Shown: positions 49,699-58,159 of the stretch, one piece after another
Layout: each line of letters starts with the position of its first letter
Numbering within the stretch: position 1 is the stretch's first letter
Assembly (NCBI RefSeq): GCF_040548875.1
Contig: NZ_JBEPSJ010000001.1
Coordinates: forward strand, 1,694,730 to 1,758,729
DNA from: Conyzicola nivalis_A
GTDB taxonomy: Bacteria > Actinomycetota > Actinomycetes > Actinomycetales > Microbacteriaceae
DNA: 64,000 nt
Direction: 5' to 3'
Notes under the pieces: model-generated
What the model saw: only the letters and a program-made list of their open reading frames with translations
What the model was told of the DNA's origin: nothing
The model's database searches: none
Position numbers and translations under genes: made by a program

Positions 49699-51380
49699 GC
49701 ACCGCACACACCGAAGCGCAGCCCACAGCGCAACCAATGGGCGATCCGGCGATGAAGCGCAACATCCTGCTGGTCTTCGCCGGCCTCATGGTCACGATGC
49801 TGCTCGCGTCGCTCGACCAGACCATCTTCTCTACCGCCCTCCCGACCATCGTCGGCGAGCTCAACGGCGTCGACCACATGCTGTGGGTCACGACCGCCTA
49901 CATCCTCGCCTCGACGATCATGCTCCCGGTCTACGGCAAGCTCGGCGACCTGATCGGTCGCAAGGGCCTGTTCATCGGCGCCATCGCCCTGTTCATCGCC
50001 GGCTCCGTCGTGGGCGGCCTCGCCGGAGACATGACCTGGCTCATCGCCGGCCGTGCTATCCAGGGCCTCGGCGGCGGCGGACTCATGATCCTGTCGCAGG
50101 CGATCATCGCCGATGTCGTGCCTGCCCGCGAACGCGGCAAGTACATGGGAATCATGGGCGGCGTCTTCGCGCTCTCCTCCGTGGCCGGACCGCTGCTCGG
50201 CGGCTGGTTCACCGAGGGCATCGGCTGGCGGTGGGCCTTCTGGATGAACATCCCGCTCGGCATCCTCGCGATCGTCTCGGCCGTCGTGTTCCTCAAGCTG
50301 CCGAAGGTCGCCCACGACAAGCCGCGCATCGACTTCACCGGAATGGGCCTGCTCGCGATCGCCTCCACGTGCCTCGTGCTCGTCACCACCTGGGGCGGAA
50401 CGACCTACGACTGGGACTCGCTCGTCATCATCGGGCTCATCGCCGGCTTCGTCGTCACCGCCATCGCCTTCGTGATGGTGGAGCGCACCGCCGCAGAGCC
50501 GATCATGCCGCTGCACCTGTTCAGGGACCGCAACTTCAACCTCACCACCATCGCCGGCCTGATCACGGGAATCGCGATGTTCGGCGCTCTCGCCTACCTG
50601 CCCACCTACCTGCAGATGGTCACCGGCGTCAACGCGACCGAGGCCGGCCTGCTGATGATCCCGATGATGGCGGCACTGCTCGTCTCGTCGATCGTCTCCG
50701 GCCAGCTCGTCAGCCGCACCGGCCGCTACAAGTGGCTGCCCATCGTCGGCACATCGATCGTCGCCGTGGCCCTCGCGCTGATGTCGACCATGACACCGAC
50801 GCTGCCGATCTGGATCCTGTGCTCCTTCCTCGCCCTGATGGGGCTCGGCCTCGGCATGAGCATGCAGATCCTCATCCTCATCGTGCAGAACTCGTTCCCG
50901 GTGCGCGAGGTGGGGACGGCGACCGCGTCGAACAACTACTTCCGCCAGATCGGTGCGTCGCTGGGCGCCGCGATCGTCGGCAGCCTCTTCGTCGCACGCC
51001 TCACCGACCTGCTCGCCGACCGCATGCCCGCGGGCGCGGCCGACGGCGGCGGATCGAACTCCTTCACCCCGGCGATCGTTCGTGATCTGCCCGATGCGGT
51101 TCGCGAGATCATCGTGGGCTCGTACAACGACGCGCTGACTCCGGTGTTCCTGTACATGGTGCCGCTCGTCGTCGTCGCCGTGATCCTGCTCTGCTTCGTG
51201 AAGGAGAAGCCGCTGGCGACAACGATCGAGCGCGACATCCTGCCGGAGTCGCTCGAGGTCGACGGCGCATCGAGCGTGGCTCTGGCCACAGCCGCGATCC
51301 CCGCGGTCGATGCTGCCAATTCGGAAGCCCCGGTCGACGCGCACGACTCGGCGAGCGCCGCGCGCAGCGACCGCGTCTGA
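49695..51380 (+). CDS. DHA2-family (14-TMS) MFS multidrug exporter
   Basis: The 561-residue protein has about 14 membrane segments. LDQTIFSTALPTIVGELNG and YGKLGDLIGRKGLF are the MFS antiporter motifs of the EmrB/QacA (DHA2) group. A hydrophilic C-terminal tail (about 500-561) is rich in Ala/Ser. It should exchange protons for cationic or amphipathic drugs. It is translationally coupled to its TetR regulator and ends at a strong terminator. Confidence 0.92.
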   Translation: MSTAHTEAQPTAQPMGDPAMKRNILLVFAGLMVTMLLASLDQTIFSTALPTIVGELNGVDHMLWVTTAYILASTIMLPVYGKLGDLIGRKGLFIGAIALFIAGSVVGGLAGDMTWLIAGRAIQGLGGGGLMILSQAIIADVVPARERGKYMGIMGGVFALSSVAGPLLGGWFTEGIGWRWAFWMNIPLGILAIVSAVVFLKLPKVAHDKPRIDFTGMGLLAIASTCLVLVTTWGGTTYDWDSLVIIGLIAGFVVTAIAFVMVERTAAEPIMPLHLFRDRNFNLTTIAGLITGIAMFGALAYLPTYLQMVTGVNATEAGLLMIPMMAALLVSSIVSGQLVSRTGRYKWLPIVGTSIVAVALALMSTMTPTLPIWILCSFLALMGLGLGMSMQILILIVQNSFPVREVGTATASNNYFRQIGASLGAAIVGSLFVARLTDLLADRMPAGAADGGGSNSFTPAIVRDLPDAVREIIVGSYNDALTPVFLYMVPLVVVAVILLCFVKEKPLATTIERDILPESLEVDGASSVALATAAIPAVDAANSEAPVDAHDSASAARSDRV

Positions 51381-51391
51381 CCGCCTGAACT

Positions 51392-51430
51392 AGCGACGGG
51401 CTCCTCCCCATGCGGGAGGAGCCCGTCGCT
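51392..51430. terminator. Hairpin terminator after the MFS gene
   Basis: A 17-bp perfect stem (51392-51408 with 51414-51430; core GACGGGCTCCTCCC) around a five-base loop lies 11 bases after the MFS stop. A convergent small membrane-protein gene ends at 51432. Confidence 0.85.
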
Positions 51431-51431
51431 G

Positions 51432-51704
51432 TCAGCCGCCGTCGGGGCCGGCCCCGGAGTGGCCCTCCCGCTCCCTCTCTCGAACGATGCGGTTCATTCG
51501 TCGGTGGTTGATGACCCCGACCACGACGATGAAGCCGAGGGCGGTCACGCCCACCGTCGTCTGCATCCAGCGCTCGCCCCACAGCCAGGCCGCGAGGGTC
51601 GCGAACAAGAGCAGGCCGGTGATCGTCCAGTACAGGCGCCCGTAGGTCTGTCGGCTGGCCTCGTCGAACGCCGTTGGCCGCATTCTCGTGTCCGATCCTC
51701 TCAT
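51432..51704 (-). CDS. Small two-pass membrane protein, unknown
   Basis: The product (about 90 residues) has two membrane segments (YWTITGLLLFATLAAWLW and TVGVTALGFIVVVGVI) and a charged C-terminal tail (HRRMNRIVREREREGHS). The start could be ATG 51704, seven bases after the preceding gene's stop, or ATG 51683 (MRPTAFDEAS). It follows the secreted Cys-rich protein closely on the same strand and may be its partner. No family is recognised. Confidence 0.6.
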   Translation of the reverse strand: MRGSDTRMRPTAFDEASRQTYGRLYWTITGLLLFATLAAWLWGERWMQTTVGVTALGFIVVVGVINHRRMNRIVREREREGHSGAGPDGG

Positions 51705-51711
51705 CGCCACG

Positions 51712-52692
51712 TCAGGCATAGCACCGGATGTACGCGGGGTGCGGGTAGGAGACGAAGTTGGCCTTCCACACCCGGTAGCCGATGCACTCGCCCCGGGAGA
51801 GCGCGATGCTGGCCATCGCCCACGCCCCGGTGAGCACCGACACGCAGACCGGCGCGCCACCCCCGAACACCGCACACGGCCCACCCGCGTAGAGCACGTT
51901 GGCCGCGAGACTGCGCGTCTCGCCACGAGTCAGCTCCAGGGTGCACCACAGGCTGTCACAGCGCACCCGCGGATCGGCCACCACGGGGTAGGCGGCACCC
52001 TCGTGGCTGACCGTCTGGGTGAGAATGTTGCCGTTGACCGAGTACGACGTCGGCAGCTCGGCCCCCGTCGCATCCTTCGCCCACGCCGGGGCGACCGCGT
52101 TCACGAAAGTTCCGTCCGCGGTCAGAACGTCGACTCCTCCGCCCTCGCTCGGCGACAGCACCGCCGGCTTGCCGTCGACCGCGAACGCGAACCGGTAGGC
52201 GGCGGGCGCGTCTGGTCCGGTGATCACGGCGTAGCCGGCGTTGCCGCCCGTGCTGGCCTTGCTGAGAGCTATCGTCGAGTCGGACGTGTTGGCGTAGACG
52301 GCGAGCCCGGACGGGCTGAGCGCCTTGGCCGCGCCCGCCTTGCCGTCGATCACGGGGGTGATGCTGAGCGTGCTCTCGCCCGACGGCACGGTCAGGCCCG
52401 TCTTGATCGACACGCTCGCGGCGCTCTTGGTGGCGGGCGCCGGAAGCCCCGGTGAGGCGCCTCCGGCCGCATCGGGGCTCGCGAGCTTCGGCGCGCCAGC
52501 CGACGCCACGTCGGTCACCGCGCCGGCATCGCGCAGCACCTGCTCGACGGCGGCCGCATCGACACCCGCGGCGTGTGCCGGGCTGGCCGTGAGTGTCGAT
52601 GCGGTGATCGTGAGTGCCGCGATCGCCGCGAGGACGACCGTCTTCTGCGACCGCCACAGCGACGCGCGGGACGAGGTTTTTGAACTGTTCAC
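51712..52692 (-). CDS. Secreted protein with Cys-containing C-terminal domain, unknown
   Basis: The 326-residue protein has a Sec signal peptide (1-42, cut after AHA) and an Ala/Ser-rich beta domain (about 75-230). A C-terminal region of about 85 residues follows YPVVADPRV. It carries five cysteines and a Gly/Ala-rich hydrophobic middle (AGGPCAVFGGGAPVCVSV). YPVVADP followed by such a tail recurs in secreted actinobacterial proteins of unknown job, and the tail looks a little like bacteriocin or membrane-active peptides. That likeness is only impression. A small membrane-protein gene follows and could be a protector. Confidence 0.75.
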   Translation of the reverse strand: MNSSKTSSRASLWRSQKTVVLAAIAALTITASTLTASPAHAAGVDAAAVEQVLRDAGAVTDVASAGAPKLASPDAAGGASPGLPAPATKSAASVSIKTGLTVPSGESTLSITPVIDGKAGAAKALSPSGLAVYANTSDSTIALSKASTGGNAGYAVITGPDAPAAYRFAFAVDGKPAVLSPSEGGGVDVLTADGTFVNAVAPAWAKDATGAELPTSYSVNGNILTQTVSHEGAAYPVVADPRVRCDSLWCTLELTRGETRSLAANVLYAGGPCAVFGGGAPVCVSVLTGAWAMASIALSRGECIGYRVWKANFVSYPHPAYIRCYA

Positions 52693-52816
52693 AACTCTGC
52701 TCCTCTTGTCTTGTCGGATCCCGGCACGGGCACGACGCTAAGCGAGCAGTGTGGTCTGTGGTGATGATCCCGCGAAAACGGGCAAAGAATTCGGGCGGCC
52801 TGTGGATAACCCGCCT

Positions 52817-53164
52817 TCAGCCGGGAAGGTCGGCCCAGTCCTCCTGGATGATGCGGGGCGACGGGTGGATGTTCACCATCAACGACACGTGGTCAAAGCG
52901 GTTCTTGAACTCGTGCCACGCGCCAGCAGGCACCACCGCGATGGTTCCGGAACGGAGCATCCGCACCTCTCCGTCGATGATCGTCTCGATGTCGCCGTCG
53001 AGGATGACGAACGTCTCGTCGTAGGGGTGCCGGTGCTTGTCGGCTCCCTTTCCCGGCTGGTTGCGAACGACGAAGAACGAGACGGATGACCCGTGCCCGT
53101 CGCCCTCGAATCGTGCTGATCCGCCCACCGTGGCGGCGATGCTCTCGATGTCGATGATCTCCAT
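52817..53164 (-). CDS. Cupin-domain protein
   Basis: The 115-residue protein has the single-domain cupin pattern: KHRHPYDETFVILDGDIETI (metal motif HxH...E) and GTIAVVPAGAWHEFKN (second His). Both metal-binding motifs are complete. Such small cupins can be isomerases, dioxygenases or sensors. It is on its own, and no partner is obvious. Confidence 0.88.
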   Translation of the reverse strand: MEIIDIESIAATVGGSARFEGDGHGSSVSFFVVRNQPGKGADKHRHPYDETFVILDGDIETIIDGEVRMLRSGTIAVVPAGAWHEFKNRFDHVSLMVNIHPSPRIIQEDWADLPG

Positions 53165-53301
53165 GCCCGATCGTAGGACCGTGCAGCGAGTGCTGTCATC
53201 CTGTCGAAGCGACGTTAAACGAGATAATGCATCACGAAAGGCGCTACGACCGCTAACGTTGGGTCGCCCCAGCTTCCCCAGCGATCGACCCGAGGATCCC
53301 C

Positions 53302-53730
53302 ATGACCGAGACGCCCGCCCTCACTCCGCCGCCCGGCTGGTACGCCGACCCGCAGTTCCCCGGAACGGAGCGCTGGTGGTCGGGGCAGAGCTGGACCGCG
53401 AATGTGCAGCCGGCCGGTCGCGCCCTCGCCGGCATCCCCTACTCGCCGCAGGTCTCTGACAAGCCGACCTGGAAGTCGATCGCCCCGGCCGTGACCGCCT
53501 TCACGTTCGGAATCATCTCCCTCGCGCTCAACGCCTTCCTGCTCGCCACCGTCGTGGCGATCGCACGCGGCGTACAGGCGCTGAGGCGGGCACGGCGCTC
53601 CGAGCTCGACGGCGACGCGCCCCACGGCCGCGCCTTCGCGTGGTGGGGCATCGGGCTCGCCGTGGCCGGAATCCCGATGGGCGCGTTCCAGACCTGGCTC
53701 GTCGTCACCTCGTGGGCGACGATCCTGTAG
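53302..53730 (+). CDS. DUF2510 domain membrane protein
   Basis: The 142-residue protein begins with a DUF2510 module (PPPGWYADPQFPGTERWWSGQ, then SWT) and has two or three membrane segments (about 62-85 and 110-135). This layout is typical of actinobacterial DUF2510 proteins, whose function is unknown. The first part lies in the cytoplasm or near the membrane. Length is normal. Confidence 0.88.
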   Translation: MTETPALTPPPGWYADPQFPGTERWWSGQSWTANVQPAGRALAGIPYSPQVSDKPTWKSIAPAVTAFTFGIISLALNAFLLATVVAIARGVQALRRARRSELDGDAPHGRAFAWWGIGLAVAGIPMGAFQTWLVVTSWATIL

Positions 53731-53826
53731 TTCGCGCCGCGCAGTCTGCATTACCCCAACCGCCTGTCGGTCGACGTGGCTCATCGTGATCGACACGAGC
53801 ACGCAGCATCCGCCTAGGCTCGAATC

Positions 53827-54621
53827 ATGAACATCGATCTCGACGGCACGACCGCACTCGTCACCGGATCCACGCAGGGAATCGGCCTGGCCATCGCGAC
53901 GGGGCTCGCCGCGGCGGGCGCCCGGGTCGTCGTCAACGGCCGCAGCGAGTCGAGCGTGCAGCGCGGCATAGCCGAGCTACGCGCTGCGGTGCCCGAAGCG
54001 GACGTGATCGCCCTCGTCGCCGACATCAGCACAGAGGAGGGCAGCGCGACGGCCCTCGAGGTCGTGCCGGACGTCGACATCCTCGTCAACAACCTCGGCA
54101 TCTTCGGCGCGAAGCCCGTGCTCGAGATCGACGACGAAGAGTGGAAACGCTACTTCGACGTCAACGTGCTCACCGCCGTGCGCCTCACCCGCCTCTACCT
54201 CCCCGGCATGATGCAGCGCCACTGGGGACGGGTGCTCAACATCGCGAGCGACTCGGCCATCGTCATCCCGACCGAGATGGTGCACTACGGGGTGTCGAAG
54301 ACCGCCCTGCTCGGCGTCTCCCGCGGCTACGCCAAGGAGGCCGCGGGAACCGGCGTCACGGTGAACTCGGTGATCGCCGGCCCGACTCACACCAAGGGCG
54401 TCGAGGACTTCGTCTACGAACTCGTCGACCCGGCGCTGCCGTGGGACGAGGCGCAGCACGAGTTCATGATCAAGCATCGTCCGCAGTCGCTCTTGCAGCG
54501 CCTCATAGAGCCGGAGGAGATCGCGAACCTGGTCGTATACCTCAGCTCGCGGTTCGCCTCAGCGACCACGGGTGCCGCGGTGCGCGTCGACGGCGGCTAC
54601 GTGGACTCGATCGTGCCCTGA
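53827..54621 (+). CDS. SDR family oxidoreductase
   Basis: The 264-residue enzyme has TGSTQGIGLAIA (cofactor loop), NNLG, a Ser region NIASDSAIV and YGVSKTALLG with the YxxxK pair, and the end GAAVRVDGGYVDSIVP. All catalytic elements are intact. An insert near 190-220 (VEDFVYELVDPALPWDEAQH) may form a substrate lid. The substrate is unknown. It is convergent with the TetR gene of the next operon. Confidence 0.9.
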   Translation: MNIDLDGTTALVTGSTQGIGLAIATGLAAAGARVVVNGRSESSVQRGIAELRAAVPEADVIALVADISTEEGSATALEVVPDVDILVNNLGIFGAKPVLEIDDEEWKRYFDVNVLTAVRLTRLYLPGMMQRHWGRVLNIASDSAIVIPTEMVHYGVSKTALLGVSRGYAKEAAGTGVTVNSVIAGPTHTKGVEDFVYELVDPALPWDEAQHEFMIKHRPQSLLQRLIEPEEIANLVVYLSSRFASATTGAAVRVDGGYVDSIVP

Positions 54622-54671
54622 GTCGGCGCAGCGTCGGCGATCCCGAACGGATGCCCCGTTCCTGACGCCCT

Positions 54672-55253
54672 CTAGCGAACATCGCCCGTCGGCCCACACA
54701 GGTCCTCGAGAGCGCGCTCCCGAAGGAACTCGATGACCGACGGCTCAGGCGCGCCCAGGTAGTCCGAGACGTGGAGTGCCGCGGTGACGTAGAGCATCGC
54801 CGCGGAGTTGACCGAGGCCCACGCGAGTTGAGCCGCCTCCCCCGCGGGAAGTCGAAGCCTGCCGGCCGCCTCGAGCGCGGAGATCTGCTCCGCGACGATG
54901 GCGAACGCCTGTCGGGCGGCAGGTATCTCGACGCCCTGGAACAGCCGGGCCATCATCGCGGCGTAGATCAGCGGACGGTCGGCAGCGAAACGGACGTAGT
55001 CGTCCCACCCTTCACGCAGCGCCGTCTCCGGATCCGCCGTAGCACCGGCCGCTGCCACCTTCGCGTCGAGGAACTGCCTGAACGCTTCCTCGACGGCAGC
55101 GCTCAGCAGGCCGTCCGCGCTGCCGAAGTGGTGGTACAGGGTCGGCGCCGTCACGTCCGCGATGGCGCACACGGCCCGGGTCGAGAACTGCGCCGAGCCT
55201 TCCCGTTCGAGAAGCGTGAGGGCCGCCGCGATCAGGATCTCGCGCTTGGACAT
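54672..55253 (-). CDS. TetR family regulator (last gene of the SDR-esterase operon)
   Basis: The 193-residue protein starts MSKREILIAAALTLLEREGS and has the helix-turn-helix VCAIADVTAPTLYHHFGSAD. It lies 9 bp after the esterase gene on the same strand, so it is expressed with the enzymes it probably controls. The two identical palindromes before the SDR gene are good candidate operators. Substrate of the enzymes is the likely inducer. Confidence 0.92.
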   Translation of the reverse strand: MSKREILIAAALTLLEREGSAQFSTRAVCAIADVTAPTLYHHFGSADGLLSAAVEEAFRQFLDAKVAAAGATADPETALREGWDDYVRFAADRPLIYAAMMARLFQGVEIPAARQAFAIVAEQISALEAAGRLRLPAGEAAQLAWASVNSAAMLYVTAALHVSDYLGAPEPSVIEFLRERALEDLCGPTGDVR

Positions 55254-55262
55254 TACCCGACC

Positions 55263-56186
55263 CTATCTCAGGGCATATCCGAGTGCATCGCGCTGCGCCT
55301 CCCAGAAGCGGCGTGACACCGGCTTTTTATCGAACAGCACGTCGAATCCGTGGAACGCGCCCTCGACGACGACGAGCTCGACGGGCACGCCGGCTCGCCG
55401 AAGACGTTCGGCATAGTCGACGCCTTCGGAGTGGAACAGGTCGAGGGTGCCCACGCCGATCCATGCCGGAGGCAGCCCCGACAGATCCGTGCGGCGAGCC
55501 GGCGCCGCGTAGTGGGAGACGTCGGCACCGCCTGCCTCTTCACCGAGATACGCGCTCCAGGCGTAGCGATTGCTTCCCGGTCGCCAGAAGCGTGCGTGTC
55601 GGGTGTCCAGATCCGTGCGGAGAACCGTGCGGTCGTCGAGCATGGGGTAGACGAGGAGCTGGAAGGCGGGCGGGATGCGGCCGCGGTCGTGAGCGACGAG
55701 AGCCGTGGCCGCTGCGAGTCCCCCACCAGCGCTCGCGCCGCCCAGAGCGATGCGCTGCGGATCGATGGCCTGCTCGGCGGCGTTGTCGACGAGCCACTCC
55801 ACCACCGCGTAGCAGTCCTCGACTGCCGCGGGCGCGGGCGACTGCGGCGCCAGACGGTAGTCGACCGAGACGACGGCGATGCCGAGTTCGCGCGCGAAGG
55901 CGACATTCGAGTCCTCCTCCGACAGGTGGTTTCCTAGAATCATCCCCCCGCCGTGCATCCACACGAGTACGGGGATGTCACCCGTCGCCGCCGTCGGCCT
56001 GTACATGCGAACGCTCACCTCGGGCGCGCCCTGAGGTCCGGGGATTCTGAGATCGGTGACGATCATGTCGCGTGGCGGCGCGGGTGAGCGCACCGGCATG
56101 CGGTTCGCCAGTCGCGCCAGGCGCGGTCCGATGTCGACGGGCGGGAGGAAACGGCCCATCGCGAGATCGCTGTGGAAGACCGACAC
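55263..56186 (-). CDS. Alpha/beta hydrolase of the HSL (family IV) esterase group
   Basis: The 307-residue enzyme has the HGGGM oxyanion motif and the nucleophile elbow GGASAGGG (Ser). DLFHSEGVDYAE (Asp) and EGAFHGFD (His) complete the triad. These are features of hormone-sensitive-lipase-like carboxylesterases. GTG 56186 begins two bases after the SDR stop. It is the middle gene of an SDR-esterase-TetR operon. Confidence 0.92.
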   Translation of the reverse strand: MSVFHSDLAMGRFLPPVDIGPRLARLANRMPVRSPAPPRDMIVTDLRIPGPQGAPEVSVRMYRPTAATGDIPVLVWMHGGGMILGNHLSEEDSNVAFARELGIAVVSVDYRLAPQSPAPAAVEDCYAVVEWLVDNAAEQAIDPQRIALGGASAGGGLAAATALVAHDRGRIPPAFQLLVYPMLDDRTVLRTDLDTRHARFWRPGSNRYAWSAYLGEEAGGADVSHYAAPARRTDLSGLPPAWIGVGTLDLFHSEGVDYAERLRRAGVPVELVVVEGAFHGFDVLFDKKPVSRRFWEAQRDALGYALR

Positions 56187-56188
56187 GA

Positions 56189-56992
56189 TCAGCCGAACAT
56201 AACAGTGGATGCGAAGGCCTGAGTCGTCTCTTCGCCGAACCCGACCATCATCGCCACGTACTCTTTCGCAGTCGCATCCGTGAGGTAGCGGACACGCGTC
56301 TTTCCGTCGGTGGCGGCCCCGAAGACTACGGCGGCCGTTCCTTCGGCCGTGGAGAACAGCTCGGCGGTCGCCGGGTCTCCGAATGCCGCGAAGACCTCTC
56401 CGAGGTGGACCGCATAGGCGTCGCTCTGGACGACGGTGCCGGCGACCATCAGATTGGTGTCGACGATGCCGGGCACGATCGTCTTGACCCGGATGCCGAA
56501 CTCGTCGAGTTCGAGGTTCAGGCCGAAACTCCAGCGCTCGAGTCCCGCCTTGGCTGCGGAATAGACGGACATGAACGGCGCCGGAAGCATCGCCGTGAGC
56601 GACGTGGTGTTGATGACCGTGCCGCCGCGTCGCTCACGGAAGTGCGGCAGGAACGCCTGGGTCACGCGGATCGGGCCGAGAAGGTTCACGGCGATTTGAG
56701 CGTCGAGCTGTTCGTCGGTGTATTCCTCCACCGGCCCGAAGAGAACGGCGCCGGCGTTGTTGAAGAGCACATCGACATCGAAGCGGGAGAGGATGTCGGC
56801 TGCGACCGAGCGGATCTGCCGCGGGTCGGTCACGTCGAGCGTCACCGTCTCGATGTTCTCTATCGCGGCGAGTTCGACGTCGTCACCGATGCTGCGTGAG
56901 GCGGCGATGACCTGCCAGCCCCTCTCTGCGAAGAGTTTCGCCGTCGCCTTGCCCATGCCGGAGGAGGCTCCCGTGATGAAGATCGTGCTCAT
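56189..56992 (-). CDS. SDR family oxidoreductase (classical type)
   Basis: The 267-residue enzyme has TGASSGMGKAT, NNAG, a Ser in INTTSLT and YSAAKAG (YxxxK), all intact. The C-terminal part (SDAYAVHLGEVFAAFGDPAT) resembles SDRs that act on hydrophobic substrates. It heads the operon continued by esterase and TetR and is divergent from the AraC gene, with two palindromes between. Confidence 0.92.
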   Translation of the reverse strand: MSTIFITGASSGMGKATAKLFAERGWQVIAASRSIGDDVELAAIENIETVTLDVTDPRQIRSVAADILSRFDVDVLFNNAGAVLFGPVEEYTDEQLDAQIAVNLLGPIRVTQAFLPHFRERRGGTVINTTSLTAMLPAPFMSVYSAAKAGLERWSFGLNLELDEFGIRVKTIVPGIVDTNLMVAGTVVQSDAYAVHLGEVFAAFGDPATAELFSTAEGTAAVVFGAATDGKTRVRYLTDATAKEYVAMMVGFGEETTQAFASTVMFG

Positions 56993-57045
56993 CGTGTTCC
57001 CTTTTCTGTGTGGTGAGAAGCTGTGTGGTGAGAGACCGAGGCCCT

Positions 57046-57083
57046 TATAGCGATGCTATAGGAATGACTATAGCACCGCTATA
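57046..57083. promoter_or_regulatory. Twin TATAGC-N3-GCTATA operators
   Basis: TATAGCGATGCTATA (57046-57060) and TATAGCACCGCTATA (57069-57083) are two copies of one 15-bp palindrome, 23 bp centre to centre. Both lie in the SDR-AraC divergent region. Palindromes of this size suit a TetR dimer, here the autoregulatory TetR encoded downstream in the same operon. Confidence 0.8.
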
Positions 57084-57162
57084 GCGAGCGCGACTAGATC
57101 GGACCGCGATAGTAGGGTGCCGATCTGGATGACCCGGAAGTGTGGGTGTCGAAGGGAGAACC

Positions 57163-58029
57163 GTGATCGCTGAACTGAACAGGCTCGTCGAGCTGGTCGA
57201 GGAGCGTCTCACCGACGACCTCGACGTGGCCGGGCTGGCGACAGGGCTGGGCACGACGGAGTACCACCTCCGACGGATGTTCTCGTCGCTGGCCGGGATG
57301 CCCCTGTCGGAGTACGTCCGGCGTCGGCGGATGGCGGTCGCAGCGGCAGACGTTCTCGGCGATGAAGACCTGTTGAGCATCGCCGTGCGCTACGGCTACG
57401 GCTCGACCGAGGCGTTCGGTCGTGCGTTCAGATCGGTGCACGGCGTCGGCCTCGGCGACGTACGGCGAGACGGCGGCCCCCTTCGTACACAACCGCAGAT
57501 CAGGTTCCGCCTGACAGTAGAAGGGAACATCACCATGGACGCGCGCATCACAGATCGAGCGGCGTTTCGACTCATCGGCCACGCCGGACGCGTGCCCCTC
57601 ATCCGCGAGGGCGTCAATCCTCACATCCAAGCGCACATCGCTTCACTGCCCGCGACGGAGCACGAGCGGCTCAAAGGGCTGGGAGACACCGAGCCCGCGG
57701 GCCTGCTCCAGGTCAGCGCCGACGTCGATCCGGACTACACCGAGGGCAGCGAGCTGACCTACCTGCACGGAGTCGCCGTCACCGGTGCAGCGGACCTCCC
57801 CGACGACCTCGATGAGATCGAGGTACCCGGCGGCACGTGGGCGGTGTTCCGCACCGAGGGCGAGTACCCCGCTTCACTGCAGGCGATCTGGGCGGCCACG
57901 GCGACGGACTGGTTTCCGTCGAATCCCTGGCGGCTCCGCCCGGGGCCCTCCATAGTCGCCATCCTCGAGCGCACCGAGGACTTCAGTGCAGCTGTCTGCG
58001 AGCTGTGGCTCCCGGTAGAACGCGACTGA
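57163..58029 (+). CDS. AraC-family regulator with GyrI-like effector domain
   Basis: GGGAG before GTG 57163 selects this start. The 288-residue protein has an AraC double helix-turn-helix at the front (about 20-115: LATGLGTTEYHLRRMF, VAVRYGYGSTEAFGRAFRS-type second motif). A GyrI-like domain follows (about 125-288, with LTVEGNITMDARITDRAAFR and VPGGTWAVFRTEG), as in Rob or BmrR-like multidrug sensors. It may bind bulky hydrophobic ligands. It is divergent from the SDR-esterase-TetR operon. Confidence 0.9.
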   Translation: MIAELNRLVELVEERLTDDLDVAGLATGLGTTEYHLRRMFSSLAGMPLSEYVRRRRMAVAAADVLGDEDLLSIAVRYGYGSTEAFGRAFRSVHGVGLGDVRRDGGPLRTQPQIRFRLTVEGNITMDARITDRAAFRLIGHAGRVPLIREGVNPHIQAHIASLPATEHERLKGLGDTEPAGLLQVSADVDPDYTEGSELTYLHGVAVTGAADLPDDLDEIEVPGGTWAVFRTEGEYPASLQAIWAATATDWFPSNPWRLRPGPSIVAILERTEDFSAAVCELWLPVERD

Positions 58030-58071
58030 TCGACGGAACGCGCCCGATCGACAGAACGCGCCTGATCGGCG
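58018..58071. repeat. Three tandem 18-bp repeats at the AraC gene end
   Basis: GAACGCGACTGATCGACG (58018-58035), GAACGCGCCCGATCGACA and GAACGCGCCTGATCGGCG follow in direct order. The first copy carries the last codons and stop of the AraC gene. The other two are noncoding. Unit identity is about 80-90%. Confidence 0.85.
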
Positions 58072-58085
58072 AGGTGGACACGAGA

Positions 58086-58118
58086 GGGGCGGCGCCGAGT
58101 AGCACTCGGCACCGCCCC
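58086..58118. terminator. Hairpin terminator between AraC gene and kdpC
   Basis: A 15-bp stem with one mismatch (58086-58100 with 58104-58118) pairs GGGGCGG and GCCGAGT arms around AGC. It lies between convergent genes. Confidence 0.75.
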
Positions 58119-58121
58119 CTT

Positions 58122-58159
58122 TCTCTAGCCCTTCAGCTCGTCTCTAGCCCTTCAGCTCG
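58122..58159. repeat. 19-bp tandem duplication of the kdpC 3' end
   Basis: TCTCTAGCCCTTCAGCTCG occurs at 58122-58140 and again at 58141-58159. The second copy holds the last kdpC codons and its stop; the first lies just past it. The duplication is perfect, so probably recent. Confidence 0.85.
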
